Source of the DNA: Phoronis australis
Taxonomy: Eukaryota > Phoronida > Phoronidae
Direction of reading: 5' to 3'
NCBI GenBank assembly: GCA_002633005.1
Contig: NMRA01000067.1
Location: 315,025-379,024 of the forward strand
DNA length: 64,000 nucleotides
Shown here: one piece after another, positions 12,101 to 40,666 of the stretch
Position numbering within the stretch: position 1 is the stretch's first letter
Layout: the number at the start of each line of letters is the position of its first letter
Notes under the pieces: generated by a model
Seen by the model: only the letters and a program-made list of their open reading frames with translations
Database searches by the model: none
Told to the model about the DNA's origin: nothing
Position numbers and translations under genes: made by a program

Positions 12101-12406
12101 ACATGGCGCGAAGCGGTAGCTGGTGGCGTTGGTTTGGGTCTTGAGGAAGGACCGAGTAAGTGCTCAAAGAAAACAGTTTTACGACTGAACTTTTGAACTT
12201 AAATAGAAGAAAGCTCGAAGAATTAGATTTCGCGAAGACGAATTAGGATTTCATAAATGTTTTATTGATCTTGTTTTCCACAGGTAGCCTGTAGTGTTGA
12301 AGACTGTCTTACTGGAAGAGATAACGCCGAGTAAGGCCTCAGACGGGTCGCATCTTCTGCATCCTGTTAGAAAACACTTCTAGTCTGGAACTGCTGAGGG
12401 AGCAAC

Positions 12407-12811
12407 ATGAAAACACTCTGGCGGTCGTTAGCAAGTATCGCTTTAGGTCTACTCTTAGTTGATTCTGCGAGAGGGATTTTTCACAAAGACTCGAACCAGC
12501 AGCAAAATCCAAGGACGCCTGTCCCATCGGGACCGAGAAGTGACGCCAAGGAATACAAACGGTCGGAATCTAATGCTAACAACCGCCGAAACAAGGATTT
12601 TTTAAATTGGCCACCTTGGCTACAAAACGATCTGAAATCAGTGGAACGTTTCCCGTTTAAAAGAATAGCGAAATTCCCTGTCGCGTTAGCAAGGCAGCAT
12701 AAACGAACAATGAGCGTTTACGGTCGTTTAATGTTCAAAAATATTCTTCGCGATGATTTCACCAGAAAATTTCGCAAAACTCATCGACCGAGTTTTTCCA
12801 TCTTTGGATGA
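12407..12811 (+). CDS. Putative secreted peptide precursor (134 aa, candidate neuropeptide)
   Basis: I do not recognise the family. The protein starts with a typical signal peptide (basic MKTLWR, hydrophobic core about residues 8-18, likely cleavage near 20-23). The rest is polar and basic with dibasic sites K51R52, R60R61, K85R86, K99R100, R120K121 and R123K124. The last residues read THRPSFSIFG then stop. A terminal Gly after Phe would allow amidation, giving a product ending SIF-amide after cleavage at R123K124. The start ATG has a good context (GCAACATGA). Upstream, CCGA|GTAAGT at 12155/12156 and TTTTCCACAG ending at 12283 would frame a 128-bp intron in the 5' leader. AATAAA at 13474-13479 is a possible poly(A) signal. 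It could instead be an unprocessed secreted protein, or a chance frame, but the signal peptide plus leader intron argue for a real gene. Confidence 0.55.
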   Translation: MKTLWRSLASIALGLLLVDSARGIFHKDSNQQQNPRTPVPSGPRSDAKEYKRSESNANNRRNKDFLNWPPWLQNDLKSVERFPFKRIAKFPVALARQHKRTMSVYGRLMFKNILRDDFTRKFRKTHRPSFSIFG

Positions 12812-13473
12812 GAGAGTCACTCCTGCTTTTGTACTTGGAATCTTCATTTCAAAGCTTATCGGTTACTCGTTTTTTTCGAAACCTACGTTGAATTTGTTAT
12901 ACCACAGGTCATAATATTCACAAATTTTATAATTTCTCCACGACTTGATAATTTCCACAAATATCACAAAGCGCGGATTACGAGCCTAGAGCATCGATCT
13001 CGATTTACGACTAATACGGCCCCGCACCCCGGCGGTACACGAACATAAGTGGAGTTGATGTCCGTGCTCGTCGATTTTGTGGGCGTTTTGCCAGTCCAAT
13101 AGCGCCGTGTTTGGCGGCAGGGTAAGCCGCGAGTCAGGGTACGAGTCTATGATTCGATGTTAATCGGGTTCATGAGCAGTGTTTTCAAGTTAGGAACTAC
13201 ATACACAGAGTGGCAGCCGCTCGGGTAGCCAGTTGTTTCACAACCTCAGTGTTACTCGAATTTGGGGAAGAGGGCAATCATCTCTTGCTTTACACCCGTT
13301 CCACGGCGAACAATTGCATGGAAGCTCGTATTGGCAAACCAAGAAAAAAGCATGCACAAAGAGAAGACAGAAAACAGGTCGGAGAAAGAGGAGTTTATTG
13401 AATAAGTCGAGAAAACATTCCATGTTTAGAATATGACAATATTATTTTGAAAAAGCAGAAAATGGTGCAATGA

Positions 13474-13479
13474 AATAAA
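13474..13479 (+). terminator. Candidate poly(A) signal for the 12407 gene
   Basis: An AATAAA hexamer lies about 660 bp after the stop codon of the putative secreted-peptide gene on the same strand, with no other candidate between. Assignment is by position only. Confidence 0.3.
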
Positions 13480-13722
13480 ATTTTGAAAACTATGAAACAC
13501 CAGGAATATAAGCCACCCACAGCAATAAGGTTAACCGGGCGCTAGGAAGGCACGATTCCTGGAAGGGGCATAGGCAAATTGGAATATACCCTCCTGGTCG
13601 TCATCAAGTTCACAAGGTCACTAATTCCAAAACACTCTCCCAGTCACCATAAAGTCTTCGCCCCGAACCTCGATATTATTAGGGCCATGTGCCTCCCAGC
13701 TACCCATGCATATTCTAAGGGG

Positions 13723-13995
13723 CAAGGGCCCCAACCTGCCCCTACTTTACAAGGACCCCAACCTGCCCCTACTTCACAAGGGCCCCAACCTCCCCCTGCT
13801 TCACAAGGGCCCCAACCTCCCCCTGCTTCACAAGGGCCCCCAACCTCCCCCTGCTTCACAAGGGCCCCAACCTTCCCCTACTTCACATGGACCCCAACCT
13901 GCCCCTGCTGCACATGGGCCCCAACCCCCCCTATTTCACATGGGCTGCAATTTGTCCCTATTTCACAAGGGCCCCAGCCTCCCCCTTCTTCGTAT
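13723..13995. repeat. 26-28 bp minisatellite, about 10 units
   Basis: Unit starts fall at 13723, 13750, 13777, 13804, 13831, 13859, 13886, 13913, 13939 and 13966. The core is CAAGGGCCCCAACCT followed by a C-rich segment ending TTCA or TGCA. Because most units are 27 bp the array is open in several frames (Gly-Pro-Gln-Pro-rich on plus, Gly-Trp-Gly-Pro-Cys on minus). A 28-bp unit and a 26-bp unit shift the frame, which argues against selection for a protein. Confidence 0.85.
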
Positions 13996-14147
13996 GGCTC
14001 TGGTCTCGGTTAAAAAGCACCAAGTTGTAGGTAGGTAACAGAAAAAAACAATCACTTCCATGAATTCAACGACAATCACATAAAAGCTTGAAAACCTACG
14101 AACTTCCCTCAGTACAAAGTCACAAACACAAGAAAAATCACAAACCT

Positions 14148-15627
14148 TTACTGGACCTTATGAGAAATCTAAGCAACGTTTCATTGGCTACTGTCGACTT
14201 TTTCAACCTTGTGGCCAAAGAAACGTTGCTTAAATTTCTGAATAAGTCCACCATAGATTTACAATTTCCCTGTACCCATTTCGCCACTGGATGAGTGCCA
14301 GTCTGCTACTGAAACGAACCTACCAACAGAAAAAAATGTCTCTAACATGTATGTTCTGTTCCTTTGTCCATGTAGGACTAAAATGTCCTTGACATTGTTT
14401 AAAGGTCTACTGGGATAAAGATGCAAGACCAGTTCTACAATGATCATGGAACAGAAAGTCTTTGGTTGACACAACTTCACAAGACAACAAAATTGTAAAC
14501 ATGTATGAGGGCTATAAATTCCTTCTATTGCTCAAAGCTGACACATTTTCACAGTACGGCAGAACAAGTTTGATATTCAGTCCAGAACTAATTCTATGAT
14601 AAACATAACATGTTGACGTAGCACTAAAGGGGAAGTCAAATGCTTTTAATGTTACTTATAGATCCAGGGCCCTCGATCATATGAGGGGAAGGTTCCTGAG
14701 CCTTCTGAGGGGGCAATTTTTTTGGGGGGAGGGGAAAATTCTACCTCCAGATCACCATCAATAGTAGGAGGAATTTTTAGGACTCATGAGGGGAATGTTG
14801 CACATGATTTTTCAATATTTTTTAGAGGTGAATGGGGCCGATGTTCGTCCCCAAAATTGAGGGATTGAGGACCCCCGAGATCCCTAGTTNTTACTGGACC
14901 TTTTGAGAAATCTAAGCAACGTTTCATTGGCTACTGTCGACTTTTTCAACCCTCTGGCCAAAGAAACGTTGGTTAAATTTCTGAATATGTCCACCATAGA
15001 TTTACAGTTTCCCTGTACCTATTTCGCCACTGGATGAGTGCCAGTATGCTACTGAAACAAACCTACCAACAGAAAAAAATGGCTCTTACATGTATGTTCT
15101 GTTCCTTTGTCCATGTAGGACTAAAATGTCCTTGACATTGTTCAAGGTCTACTGGGATAAAGATGCAAGACCAGTTCTACAATCATGGAACAGTCAGTCT
15201 TTGGTTGAGACAACTTCACAAGACAACAAAGTTGTAAACATGTATGAGAGCTATAACTTCCTTCTATTGCTCAAAGCTGACACATTTTGACAGTAGGGCA
15301 GAACAAGTTTGATATTCAGTCCAGAACTAATTCTATGATAAACATAACATGTTGACGTAGCACTAAAGGGGAAGTCAAATGCTTTTAATGTTACTTATAG
15401 ATCCAGGGCCCTCTATCATATGAGGGGAAGGTTCCTGAGCCTTCTGAGGGGGCAATTTTTTTGGGGGAGGGGAAAATTCTACCTCCAGATCACCATCAAT
15501 AGTAGGAGGAATTTTTAGGACTCATGAGGGGAATGTTGCACATGATTTTTCAATATTTTTTAGAGGTGAATGGGGCCGATGTTCGTCCCCAAAATTGAGG
15601 GATTGAGGACCCCCGAGATCCCTAGTT
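14148..15627. repeat. Near-identical direct duplication (about 740 bp each) around a gap
   Basis: 14148-14889 and 14891-15627 are almost the same sequence, separated only by n at 14890. They differ by scattered substitutions and a few small indels, such as TGATCATGG against ATCATGG. This is most simply two haplotype versions of one locus joined in the scaffold. Each copy contains a hairpin (14163-14188 with 14214-14239 in the first) and a G-rich repeat ending GGGGACCCCCGAGATCCCTAG-like. No gene is seen. Confidence 0.8.
14163..14239. repeat. 26-bp inverted repeat (hairpin)
   Basis: The arms at 14163-14188 and 14214-14239 pair with two mismatches (core AAGCAACGTTTC). The 25-nt spacer contains GTCGAC. 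A version with extra mismatches is present in the second duplicated block near 14905-14982. Confidence 0.6.
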
Positions 15628-15777
15628 AACTAGGAAATACATTTTTATGTCAATTACAGTCCCCTGCCATGTATTTGCTACCCACAGAACAACAGAAAGT
15701 GATGGATACATGACAAAGGAAACGCACCTTTCTCCTACATTCATTTTCAATGAGGAAACATAATATTCTATACTGGA

Positions 15778-15853
15778 CACAGACTGTGTGGCTAAGTGGT
15801 TTCAGCTCCAGATTCCCATTTGCGAGATCTGCGTTCGAATCCTGGCTTTACTG
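15778..15853 (+). repeat. tRNA-derived SINE head
   Basis: Has an A-box TGGCTAAGTGGTTTCAGC and a B-box GCGTTCGAATCCT at tRNA spacing, but no complementary acceptor stem. It is followed by non-tRNA sequence, so it is a tRNA-derived repeat and not a tRNA gene. Confidence 0.5.
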
Positions 15854-16228
15854 GCAGACAATCGAGCATTACACAAAGGTGTCTCCTACTCCTTTGACCT
15901 CCATCTTATTAGTGAATGTATTCAAGGGAATTAATGGGAACCTGGATAAAATACAAAAGCGATTTCTGGGGCTGTGCCTTCAAAAATAAAGAGAACACAG
16001 TCTTTGCATGTTACCCATATTTGCTCAATGAAAGTGAACCCAGATGTGGGTTCTTTGTCGGTACTTCACCTCAAACTCTATTGTTCCATGGGTAGTACAT
16101 ACTAGCCAGAGGATCTGTGACAAACACAGAACACTGCTCCTACAAAGTAACCAGAGATCTGCATTTTTACCAACGGCAACATCAAAAACAGTTGCTTTCC
16201 CCTTACAGCAACAACTTTTGTTGACAAG

Positions 16229-33674
<17,446 letters not shown>

Positions 33675-33677
33675 CTT

Positions 33678-34650
33678 AAACCTCGTGTGGCAGCACAATA
33701 ACAAAATGACTGAAAATGTCAAAGCTTATAATGCGCATGCCTAAACAGACGTGACTCAGTTGTAGTCTCCTGCACAGACCTTCGAGGTTGGTTGGGGTCT
33801 GGGCCTTCACAAGCAATCCGTGACGTCAGCTTGTGAGGCCCGGGAACCAGGTTAACTCAGTTGCAGAGCGTTTCAAACAAACCGCGCGTCACTGAGTAAC
33901 TTCGGTGTGTGTGGTGTTCTGACTTCCCTATAGGTAAAAAGCTAAAAAGATATATTCACATAAAAATAATTTCGTTGGATAGAAAATAAAATATATTGAG
34001 CCGCACATATCACGTTGGCAAAAGTTAATTAGGCCTATATGCTCAGTGTAATTCAAAGCCCAGCCAGCAGCTATAGGGCACCACAAAAATTTGATGTAGA
34101 ACTTTCGCTGTTATGGAATTGATCTCACATTTGCGGTTCCTTAGTCAAATTTAAGGTGTTTATAACATCATAATACCTCAGAATATAGAAGCTTTCGCAT
34201 ACTTCGCTTCATGCAATTTCTCCAAAACCACAGCTGCGTTAGTAAAATGTTTCACATTTGCATGAGGGGTTATCACAATAGGGATTTTAGGATTTTCATA
34301 GAAAAACTCAAAAGCCGCACGAAATGAAAACGAAATGTGATAATTTAGAAAACTGCCGCAAGGTCATCTTTTTTGAGAATTTGTCTTGAATAAAATTTGA
34401 TCGCATACGCAACTTTCTTTTTCAAATTAAAAAATAATTATAGTCATGTGACACGAAATAAATGAAACCCAATTCGAGCGGGGCATATTGTGTACTGAAT
34501 TATATATCTTGTTGTTGCTGTTAACCCAGGGTCGCAAGAAGCAGAGGCTGGGCGGGGGAGGACTGTGCCCGCCGTATTTCGAGTGCGCCGAGTGGCCGAA
34601 ACCGCCGCGACAGGGGGCAGCAGGTTAAAGAATAACAGCGACTCGCTGGT
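33678..34650. other. CTR9 upstream region
   Basis: Likely contains the CTR9 promoter (minus-strand direction, near 33680-33900, relatively CpG-rich, with a GGGTCTGGGCC segment). The rest is AT-rich without a supported gene. No divergent partner gene could be identified. Confidence 0.35.
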
Positions 34651-34652
34651 TC

Positions 34653-36035
34653 AACAGACAGTAAGAGAACATTTGTTACCTCAATCAGTGCTTGTCCCCC
34701 TGGCCAACAATTTTCTTTGGATGCTCCCTGCGCGATTTTTGCATTTCATGTCGTCTAAGTGCATTTCAGTTGAAAACGCACCTTTAATTACAAGTGCTTC
34801 GGAAAAAATCTTAGAAAACTTGTTTCACGACACGCTAGATTTTCCAACTAAGGCAAAATTGATTCAGGTTTTTTAATTCAAGATTACTAGGAAGTATAAA
34901 AATGTATTTACCCAGGGTCACCTCTATGACAACTAATGGAGTCATCTGTCGCTCTCTGCTTTCCGTTTTTGTTGAACTGAATTATGACTTGACATAAATT
35001 TGGAAGCTGCGGAGACGACGGGCACTGCATGATATCCTCAATTGCTAATTATGTATAAGGTTTTGTTAATCAATATGTTACTAATTAGATATGACAGGTC
35101 TTCCAATTGTATGTCAAATGTCAAATGTAATGGTAAATACTTTTATTACCGTTTTATATTTTCAATTGCTTGAGTAAATTGCATTGTAATATATTGTATT
35201 GTATTGTATGGTATTGTATTGTATATTGTGTTGTGCAGCTTTGGTTTGTCCGGCTTATACACGCACGCACGCACGCACGCANTGTATGTGTTTCAAGCAC
35301 GCGGCTATTAAACATCACTGCAGAAACGAAATAGTTGCTGCGACGCCACTTGCATGACGAGGCTAAAAATCGTTCACAGTCCGCCATTTTTTCAAGGTGT
35401 TGTAAAGCTAGCCAATGGCTGCCAAGATTACATCGACCAATGCTAAAGCGCGTGCCACTAGGTGATACCTGCGTGCTGGCTGGGCTAAGCACGCAGGGAA
35501 CCAGCGAGTAACAGCGAAACATTGATGTAACAGACAGTAAGAGAACATTTGTTACCTCAATCAGTGCTTGTCCCCCTGGCCAACAATTTTCTTTGGATGC
35601 TCCCTGCGCGATTTTTGCATTTCATGTCGTCTAAGTGCATTTCAGTTGAAAACGCACCTTTAATCACAAGTGCTTCGGAAAAAATCTTAGAAAACTTGTT
35701 TCACTACACGCTAGATTTTCCAACTAAGGCAAAATTGATTCAGGTTTTTTAATTCAAGATTACTAGGAAGTATAAAAATGTATTTACCCAGGGTCACCCT
35801 CTATGACAACTAATGGAGTCATCTGTCGCTCTCTGCTTTCCGTTTTTGTTGAACTGAATAAATTTGGAAGCTGCGGAGACGACGGGCACTGCATGATATC
35901 CTCAATTGCTAATTATGTATCAGGTTTTGTTAATCAATATGCTACTGATTAGATATGACAGGTCTTCCAATTGTATGTCAAATGTCAAATGTAATGGTAA
36001 ATACTTTTATTACCGTTTTATATTTTCAATTGCTT
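34653..36035. repeat. Pair of near-identical ~510-bp blocks flanking the gap at 35282
   Basis: 34653-35171 and 35529-36035 match almost base for base, differing by a 13-bp indel near 34985 and a few substitutions. Both keep open the same reading frame, about 69 codons (TVREHLLPQSVLVPLANN onwards, ending KLIQVF), with one amino-acid change (Asp/Tyr). I do not recognise this peptide. Between the copies are a TATTG simple repeat (35185-35230) and CACG repeats (35258-35281) that end at the n. Confidence 0.7.
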
Positions 36036-36161
36036 AACATGTTGTCTCGGGGAATTGGGCCGCGCGAAGGTGCGGGAGCCGGGTACGTGAAGCTTCTCTT
36101 CGTAAAACCTACCGGTGGACTAAAAAAAGCGCGCAATGTGCGGTACCCCCTTCTCCGCGTC

Positions 36162-38124
36162 AGCCTAGTTGCTTATTCAATATTTCCTCGCGCTTCATGC
36201 TGTTGCTGTCCATTTTTGCTTACTGCACCCAAGGGGGGGAGGGGCCCGGGCCCCCTTGGCCCCCCCCCTAAATCAAGAGCGAGGCCCCTAAATATGAGAA
36301 TATCAATATTTTCAAAAAATCAGCCGGAAATGCGCAGCAATTGAGACAGTGTCAGGTCATCAACTTTGGCTCAAGTGCCATATACAATTTCGAGGAAAAA
36401 ATGAATCGTCTCCGTTATCCCTTTCCAGAGAAAGGCCTCTGGAAAACTATGGTTTTGCATTCGCACTGAAAATTGACTTATTGAATTTAAAAATCCAGCA
36501 AATAAGTGACTCGGCCGCAAAAGCTGATCGCCGCGCTTTTCTCGATTTTTCAAATCGGATTACGTGCACGTCCCTGTTTTGCAGTGTTTCTTTTCTCGAC
36601 TGTCCCCGCCCCCACGCCTATGTCGGTTGCCACGGTTAACCGGCCCCGACGCCTGAAATAATTTTTTTTGGGGGGAGGGGTGACGTCGGTGCCCCGCCCC
36701 CGGGCCCCCTGCTTCATGATTTCCTCAAACGGCCCTGTTAGTGTTAATGTAATTATAGTAGCGGTGTACAATGACTTATGTGAAGCCCTGGCGCATGAAG
36801 TGAAAATAATCTCATATTGGGATAGGCTTACAATTTTAATCCTTCAGCATATAGAAATTTTTTCCGCCGAGCGCCCGCCGGCCCGGCCGGCCCCGCGGCC
36901 ACCCATGGCAGGAAAAATAAAATTTAAAACTGTAATTACGGATTGACTACACGGTATTAACAGATTGGAAATTCGTTATAATAAATTCAAATTTTATTTT
37001 CTCATGGCACCAATGGGTCTTCGTAAAGGGTGTTTTGTGTTTATTTTTTCCTCAACTCGTAGTCACTGGCGCAACGTGACAGTGGCACATGAACGCCCTT
37101 GAACTTGACAAACGGAGGCCTCGTTTTCGATCTACTCCGACCAAGGTTGTNAGCCTAGTTGTTTATTCAATATTTCCTCGCGCTTCACGCTGTTGCTGTC
37201 CATTTTTCATTGCTTACTGCACCCAAGGGGGGGGGAGGGGCCCGGGCCCCCTTGGCCCCCCCTAAATCCGCCCATGCTTCAAGAGCGAGGCCCCTAAATA
37301 TGAGAATATCAATATTTTCAAAACTTGAATCAGCCGGAAATGCGCACTGATTGAGACAGTGTCAGGTCATCAACTTTCCTCAAGTGATATACAATTTCGA
37401 GGAAAAAATGAATCGACAGTTGTCTCCGTTATCCCTTTCCAGAGAAAGGCCTCTGGAAAACTATGGTTTTGCATTCGCACTGAAAATTGACTTATTGACT
37501 CTCCGCAAAAGCTGATCGCCGCGCTTCAGTTTTCTCAGTGGCGTCCCTGTTTTGCAGTGTTTCTTTTCTCGACTGTCCCCGCCCCCACGCCTATGTCGGT
37601 TGCCACGGTTAACCGGCCCCGACGCCTGAAATAAATTTTTTTGGGGGGAGGGGTGACGTCGGTGCCCCGCCCGGCCCCGGGCCCCTGCTTTTCATGATTT
37701 CCTACGGCCCTGTTGTTAGTGTAATTATAGTAGCGGTGTACAATGACTTATGTGAAGCCCTGGCGCATGAACTGAAAATAATCTCATATTGGGGTAGGCT
37801 TACAATTTTAATCCTTCAGCATATAGAATTTTTTTCCGCCGAGCGCCCGCCGGCCCGGCCGGGGCCCACCACCCATGGCAGGAAAAATAAAATTTAAAAC
37901 TGTAATTACGGATTGACTATACGGTATTAACAGATTGGAAATCCGTTATAATAAATTCAAATTTTATTTTTTTCATGGCACCAATGGGTCTTCGTAAAGG
38001 GTGTTTTGTGTTTATTTTTTCATCAACTCGTAGTCACTGGCGCAGTAACGTGACAGTGGCACATGAACGCCCTTGAACTTGACAAACGGAGGCCTCGTTT
38101 TCGATCTACTCCGACCAAGGTTGT
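36162..38124. repeat. Near-identical direct duplication (~980 bp each) around the gap at 37151
   Basis: 36162-37150 and 37152-38124 are two versions of one sequence, with small indels throughout. Both contain G/C homopolymer-rich segments of interspersed-repeat type (GGGGCCCGGGCCCCCTTGG) and end CCGACCAAGGTTGT. The duplication is contiguous with the n on both sides, so a haplotype join is likely. The open frames inside differ between copies and are not genes. Confidence 0.8.
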
Positions 38125-38326
38125 ACATCATTGTTGTAGGCCCACACAAATCTTTGGATCATTGATGGAAAACCCTAAGTGTTGTTGAGTTTGGTACGCT
38201 TTGTGAGTAGATAGGCTTACTAAGTATAGGCATAAGCAGATGCTTAAGAATTAAGTTGCTTCGATTTCTTGTAGATGTTATAAAAGCGTCCTCCGTTTAG
38301 CAGTTCCCTCGACGTGCTGCCGCCTC

Positions 38327-38415
38327 ACGGCGTGCCTAGCAAGTGGTTAAGCATTAGTCTGATCTGCGGGCCAGCTTACTTGCTGCACGGTCCAGACTCG
38401 ATTCCCGCCTGGAGG
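38327..38415 (+). repeat. tRNA-derived SINE head
   Basis: Has an A-box-like TAGCAAGTGGTTAAGCA and a B-box-like GACTCGATTCCCG, followed by a (TA)n-type stretch. Spacing is longer than in a class I tRNA and stems are poor, so this is called a SINE and not a tRNA. Confidence 0.45.
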
Positions 38416-39284
38416 AATATATATATATTTATTTCTACATATTGTTGTATGTGATTTACCATGGGGAGGGGAATGAAAAAGACTCCAGTTCAGATAGACA
38501 ATCAGTCAGTGACTCACCCTCTCGCCTCTCTGGTCCCAGTGCTAGTGGCAGAGACAAGCGCCCATAAGAGTATGGGAGCTTCAAACACCGGAAGCTGGTG
38601 ATTGTTTACAATATGACGACATTGACCTACTCACAGGATTTTCGTATCTTTCGATTCTGCTTATCGTTCTCATTCCAAAAATATATGAATGCGTCCCCTA
38701 CTGTGCTTCCTTGCTATTTTATCGTCGAATTTCTGTTTGGAATATTTCTCTGTTGACACCACCATGTTTGCTCAACACAACATTACAGTGGTAGCTGTTG
38801 CTGATGAATAAAGTATAATTTATTGTGAATGATGTGTGCCTGCGAGATTCCCCCTAAAGTTTCCTTGACATAACATGGAGGAACGAGGGGCAGCATTTCA
38901 CGCTTTTCCAAAATGTTTTTGCAACTGTGATCATTTGATCACTTTTCCTTGTAATTGTCTGAAGTGGTGCCCTTTTCACGAATTTGGACCTCAGGGGGAT
39001 TCTTGCTAGCAGATGCGTACTAGTACTAGGGTCTCCATATGATTGAATTTGAACCCTTGGGACCTCGGGCGCAGGATTGACAGATCTTGGACTGTTTGAA
39101 CTTATGAAAAGCGACACTCTGCAGAATATAGGCTTCGGTAGATTAGTTCATTTTTTGACTGCCAGGTGACTCCTTCCATTCAACATGGCAGTATTAATAC
39201 CGGAAATGGTGCAAGCAGAAGGGTCAGATTCCACTCCCAAAGTGGTCCCTGGAACTAGAGGTCAAATGGGTGCTGGCGGGTACT
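38416..39284. other. Stretch upstream of the zinc-finger exon
   Basis: No coding exon could be supported. Since the zinc-finger frame stays open back to a splice acceptor, an upstream exon of that gene may lie here or further left, but I could not identify it. Confidence 0.3.
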
Positions 39285-39438
39285 TGTGTTAGGTCACTGT
39301 GTATTGAGTATTTTCGACACATGTGGAGTTATGGGTAGCGGGTGTGGCAATTGCACCGAGGATTTGGTTCTGTTGTTGGAACCATTCCTACTCCTTGATG
39401 TTACTGCATGATTTTACTTGTAGGGTAAAAGAAACTTA

Positions 39439-39784
39439 ATGCCTGTGATGGACAAAGTAAAGCAAGAACGTCTTGAATTAGACAACGAGGCCAATGCCCT
39501 GTCATGTGTTGTTACGACCTATGCTGGTGGTTCTAACCAAGTTCAAAGTTCACCGGAGATAATGGACAGCCCTAGCCTACCGTCAACAAATAGTTCTTCT
39601 CGAAGAAAAAAACTCTACAAATGCACATTGTGTTCGTACACAACAAACAGGAAGTGGAATCTGTACGCTTGTCACATGAAGATGCATTCTCGACCATTGA
39701 AAGGTTGTATGTACTGTGGCTTTCGCACAAAGCATATACTGAGCTTGAAAAAACACATGTTGAACAAGCATCCCAATGTTGACA
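39439..39784 (+). pseudogene. Duplicate 5' part of the zinc-finger exon, cut by a gap
   Basis: Encodes the same first ~115 residues as the gene at 39941, including both N-terminal fingers, and stops at n (39785). It differs from the second copy by one in-frame serine codon and a few substitutions that look silent. The homology starts at 39285 and runs to the gap, then begins again at 39786. This is most likely the other haplotype of the same exon and not a paralogous gene. Any reading frame continuing past the n is artificial. Confidence 0.75.
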
Positions 39785-39940
39785 CNTGTGTTAGGTCACT
39801 GTGTATTGAGTATTTTCGACACATGTGGAGTTATGGGTAGCGGGTGCGGCAATTGCACCGAGGATTTGGTTCTGTTGTTGGAACCATTCCTACTCCTTGA
39901 TGTCACTGCATGATTTTACTTGTAGGGTAAAAGAAACTTA

Positions 39941-40666
39941 ATGCCTGTGATGGACAAAGTAAAGCAAGAACGTCTTGAATTAGACAACGAGGCCAATGCC
40001 CTGTCATGTGTTGTTACAACCTATGCTGGTGGTTCTAACCAAGTTCAAAGTTCACCGGAGATAATGGACAGCCCTAGCCTACCGTCAACAAATAGTTCTC
40101 GAAGAAAAAAACTCTACAAATGCACATTGTGTTCGTACACAACAAACAGGAAGTGGAATCTGTACGCGTGTCACATGAAGATGCATTCACGACCATTGAA
40201 AGGTTGCATGTACTGTGGCTTTCGCACAAAGCATATACTGAGCTTGAAAAAACACATGTTGAACAAGCATCCCAATGTTGACACAAACTGTTTGGATGAA
40301 CACACAGTGACCATGGCGAGTGATCCGACATATGTTTCAAATGAGAACACTAATTCCTCTAGTAGCTCGTCTGCGTCTAACAGCTGTGCCATGGTGTTCT
40401 CTGAACCACACCCTCTTGTTACCGCATTACCTGTGCGGGCTGTGAGCCCTCAAGAGGCAGGGATAGGAACGAGTTCTTCAATTTCGAAAGATGCCTGCCA
40501 GCGAAATAATTTCATGTGCAGCCATTGTGACATTGTTTACTTTGATCAAGCATTGTACTTCCTCCATATGGGACTGCATACACCCGGTGACCCCTGGAGG
40601 TGTCAAGTATGCTCCCAACTGTTCCATGACGTGTATGGGTTCACCTCCCATCTCATCAACCACTGA
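39941..40666 (+). CDS. Hunchback/Ikaros-like C2H2 zinc-finger transcription factor (241 aa from ATG)
   Basis: Likely a nuclear DNA-binding regulator. Two C2H2 fingers lie at residues about 57-80 (CTLC...HMKMH) and 86-107 (CMYCGFRTKHILSLKKH), in the style of Hunchback middle fingers. A Ser-rich linker follows, then a C-terminal pair at about 190-241: FMCSHCDIVYFDQALYFLHM with H-x3-H, and WRCQVCSQLFHDVYGFTSHL with H-x3-H. The spacing and HMG-H...DP..C..C pattern match the C-terminal dimerisation fingers shared by Ikaros and Hunchback proteins. Only two N-terminal fingers are present, fewer than usual. The frame is open upstream of the ATG to an acceptor (TTTTACTTGTAG ending near 39926), so the true start may lie in an upstream exon and the listed ATG may be internal. 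The stop is TGA at 40664. Confidence 0.75.
   Translation: MPVMDKVKQERLELDNEANALSCVVTTYAGGSNQVQSSPEIMDSPSLPSTNSSRRKKLYKCTLCSYTTNRKWNLYACHMKMHSRPLKGCMYCGFRTKHILSLKKHMLNKHPNVDTNCLDEHTVTMASDPTYVSNENTNSSSSSSASNSCAMVFSEPHPLVTALPVRAVSPQEAGIGTSSSISKDACQRNNFMCSHCDIVYFDQALYFLHMGLHTPGDPWRCQVCSQLFHDVYGFTSHLINH

Noticed and set aside
13579-14013. 144-codon Pro-rich frame resembling a repetitive secreted protein
   Set aside because: It is generated by the minisatellite. A 28-bp unit shifts the frame so the repeat motif is lost midway, and there is no signal peptide or splice support.
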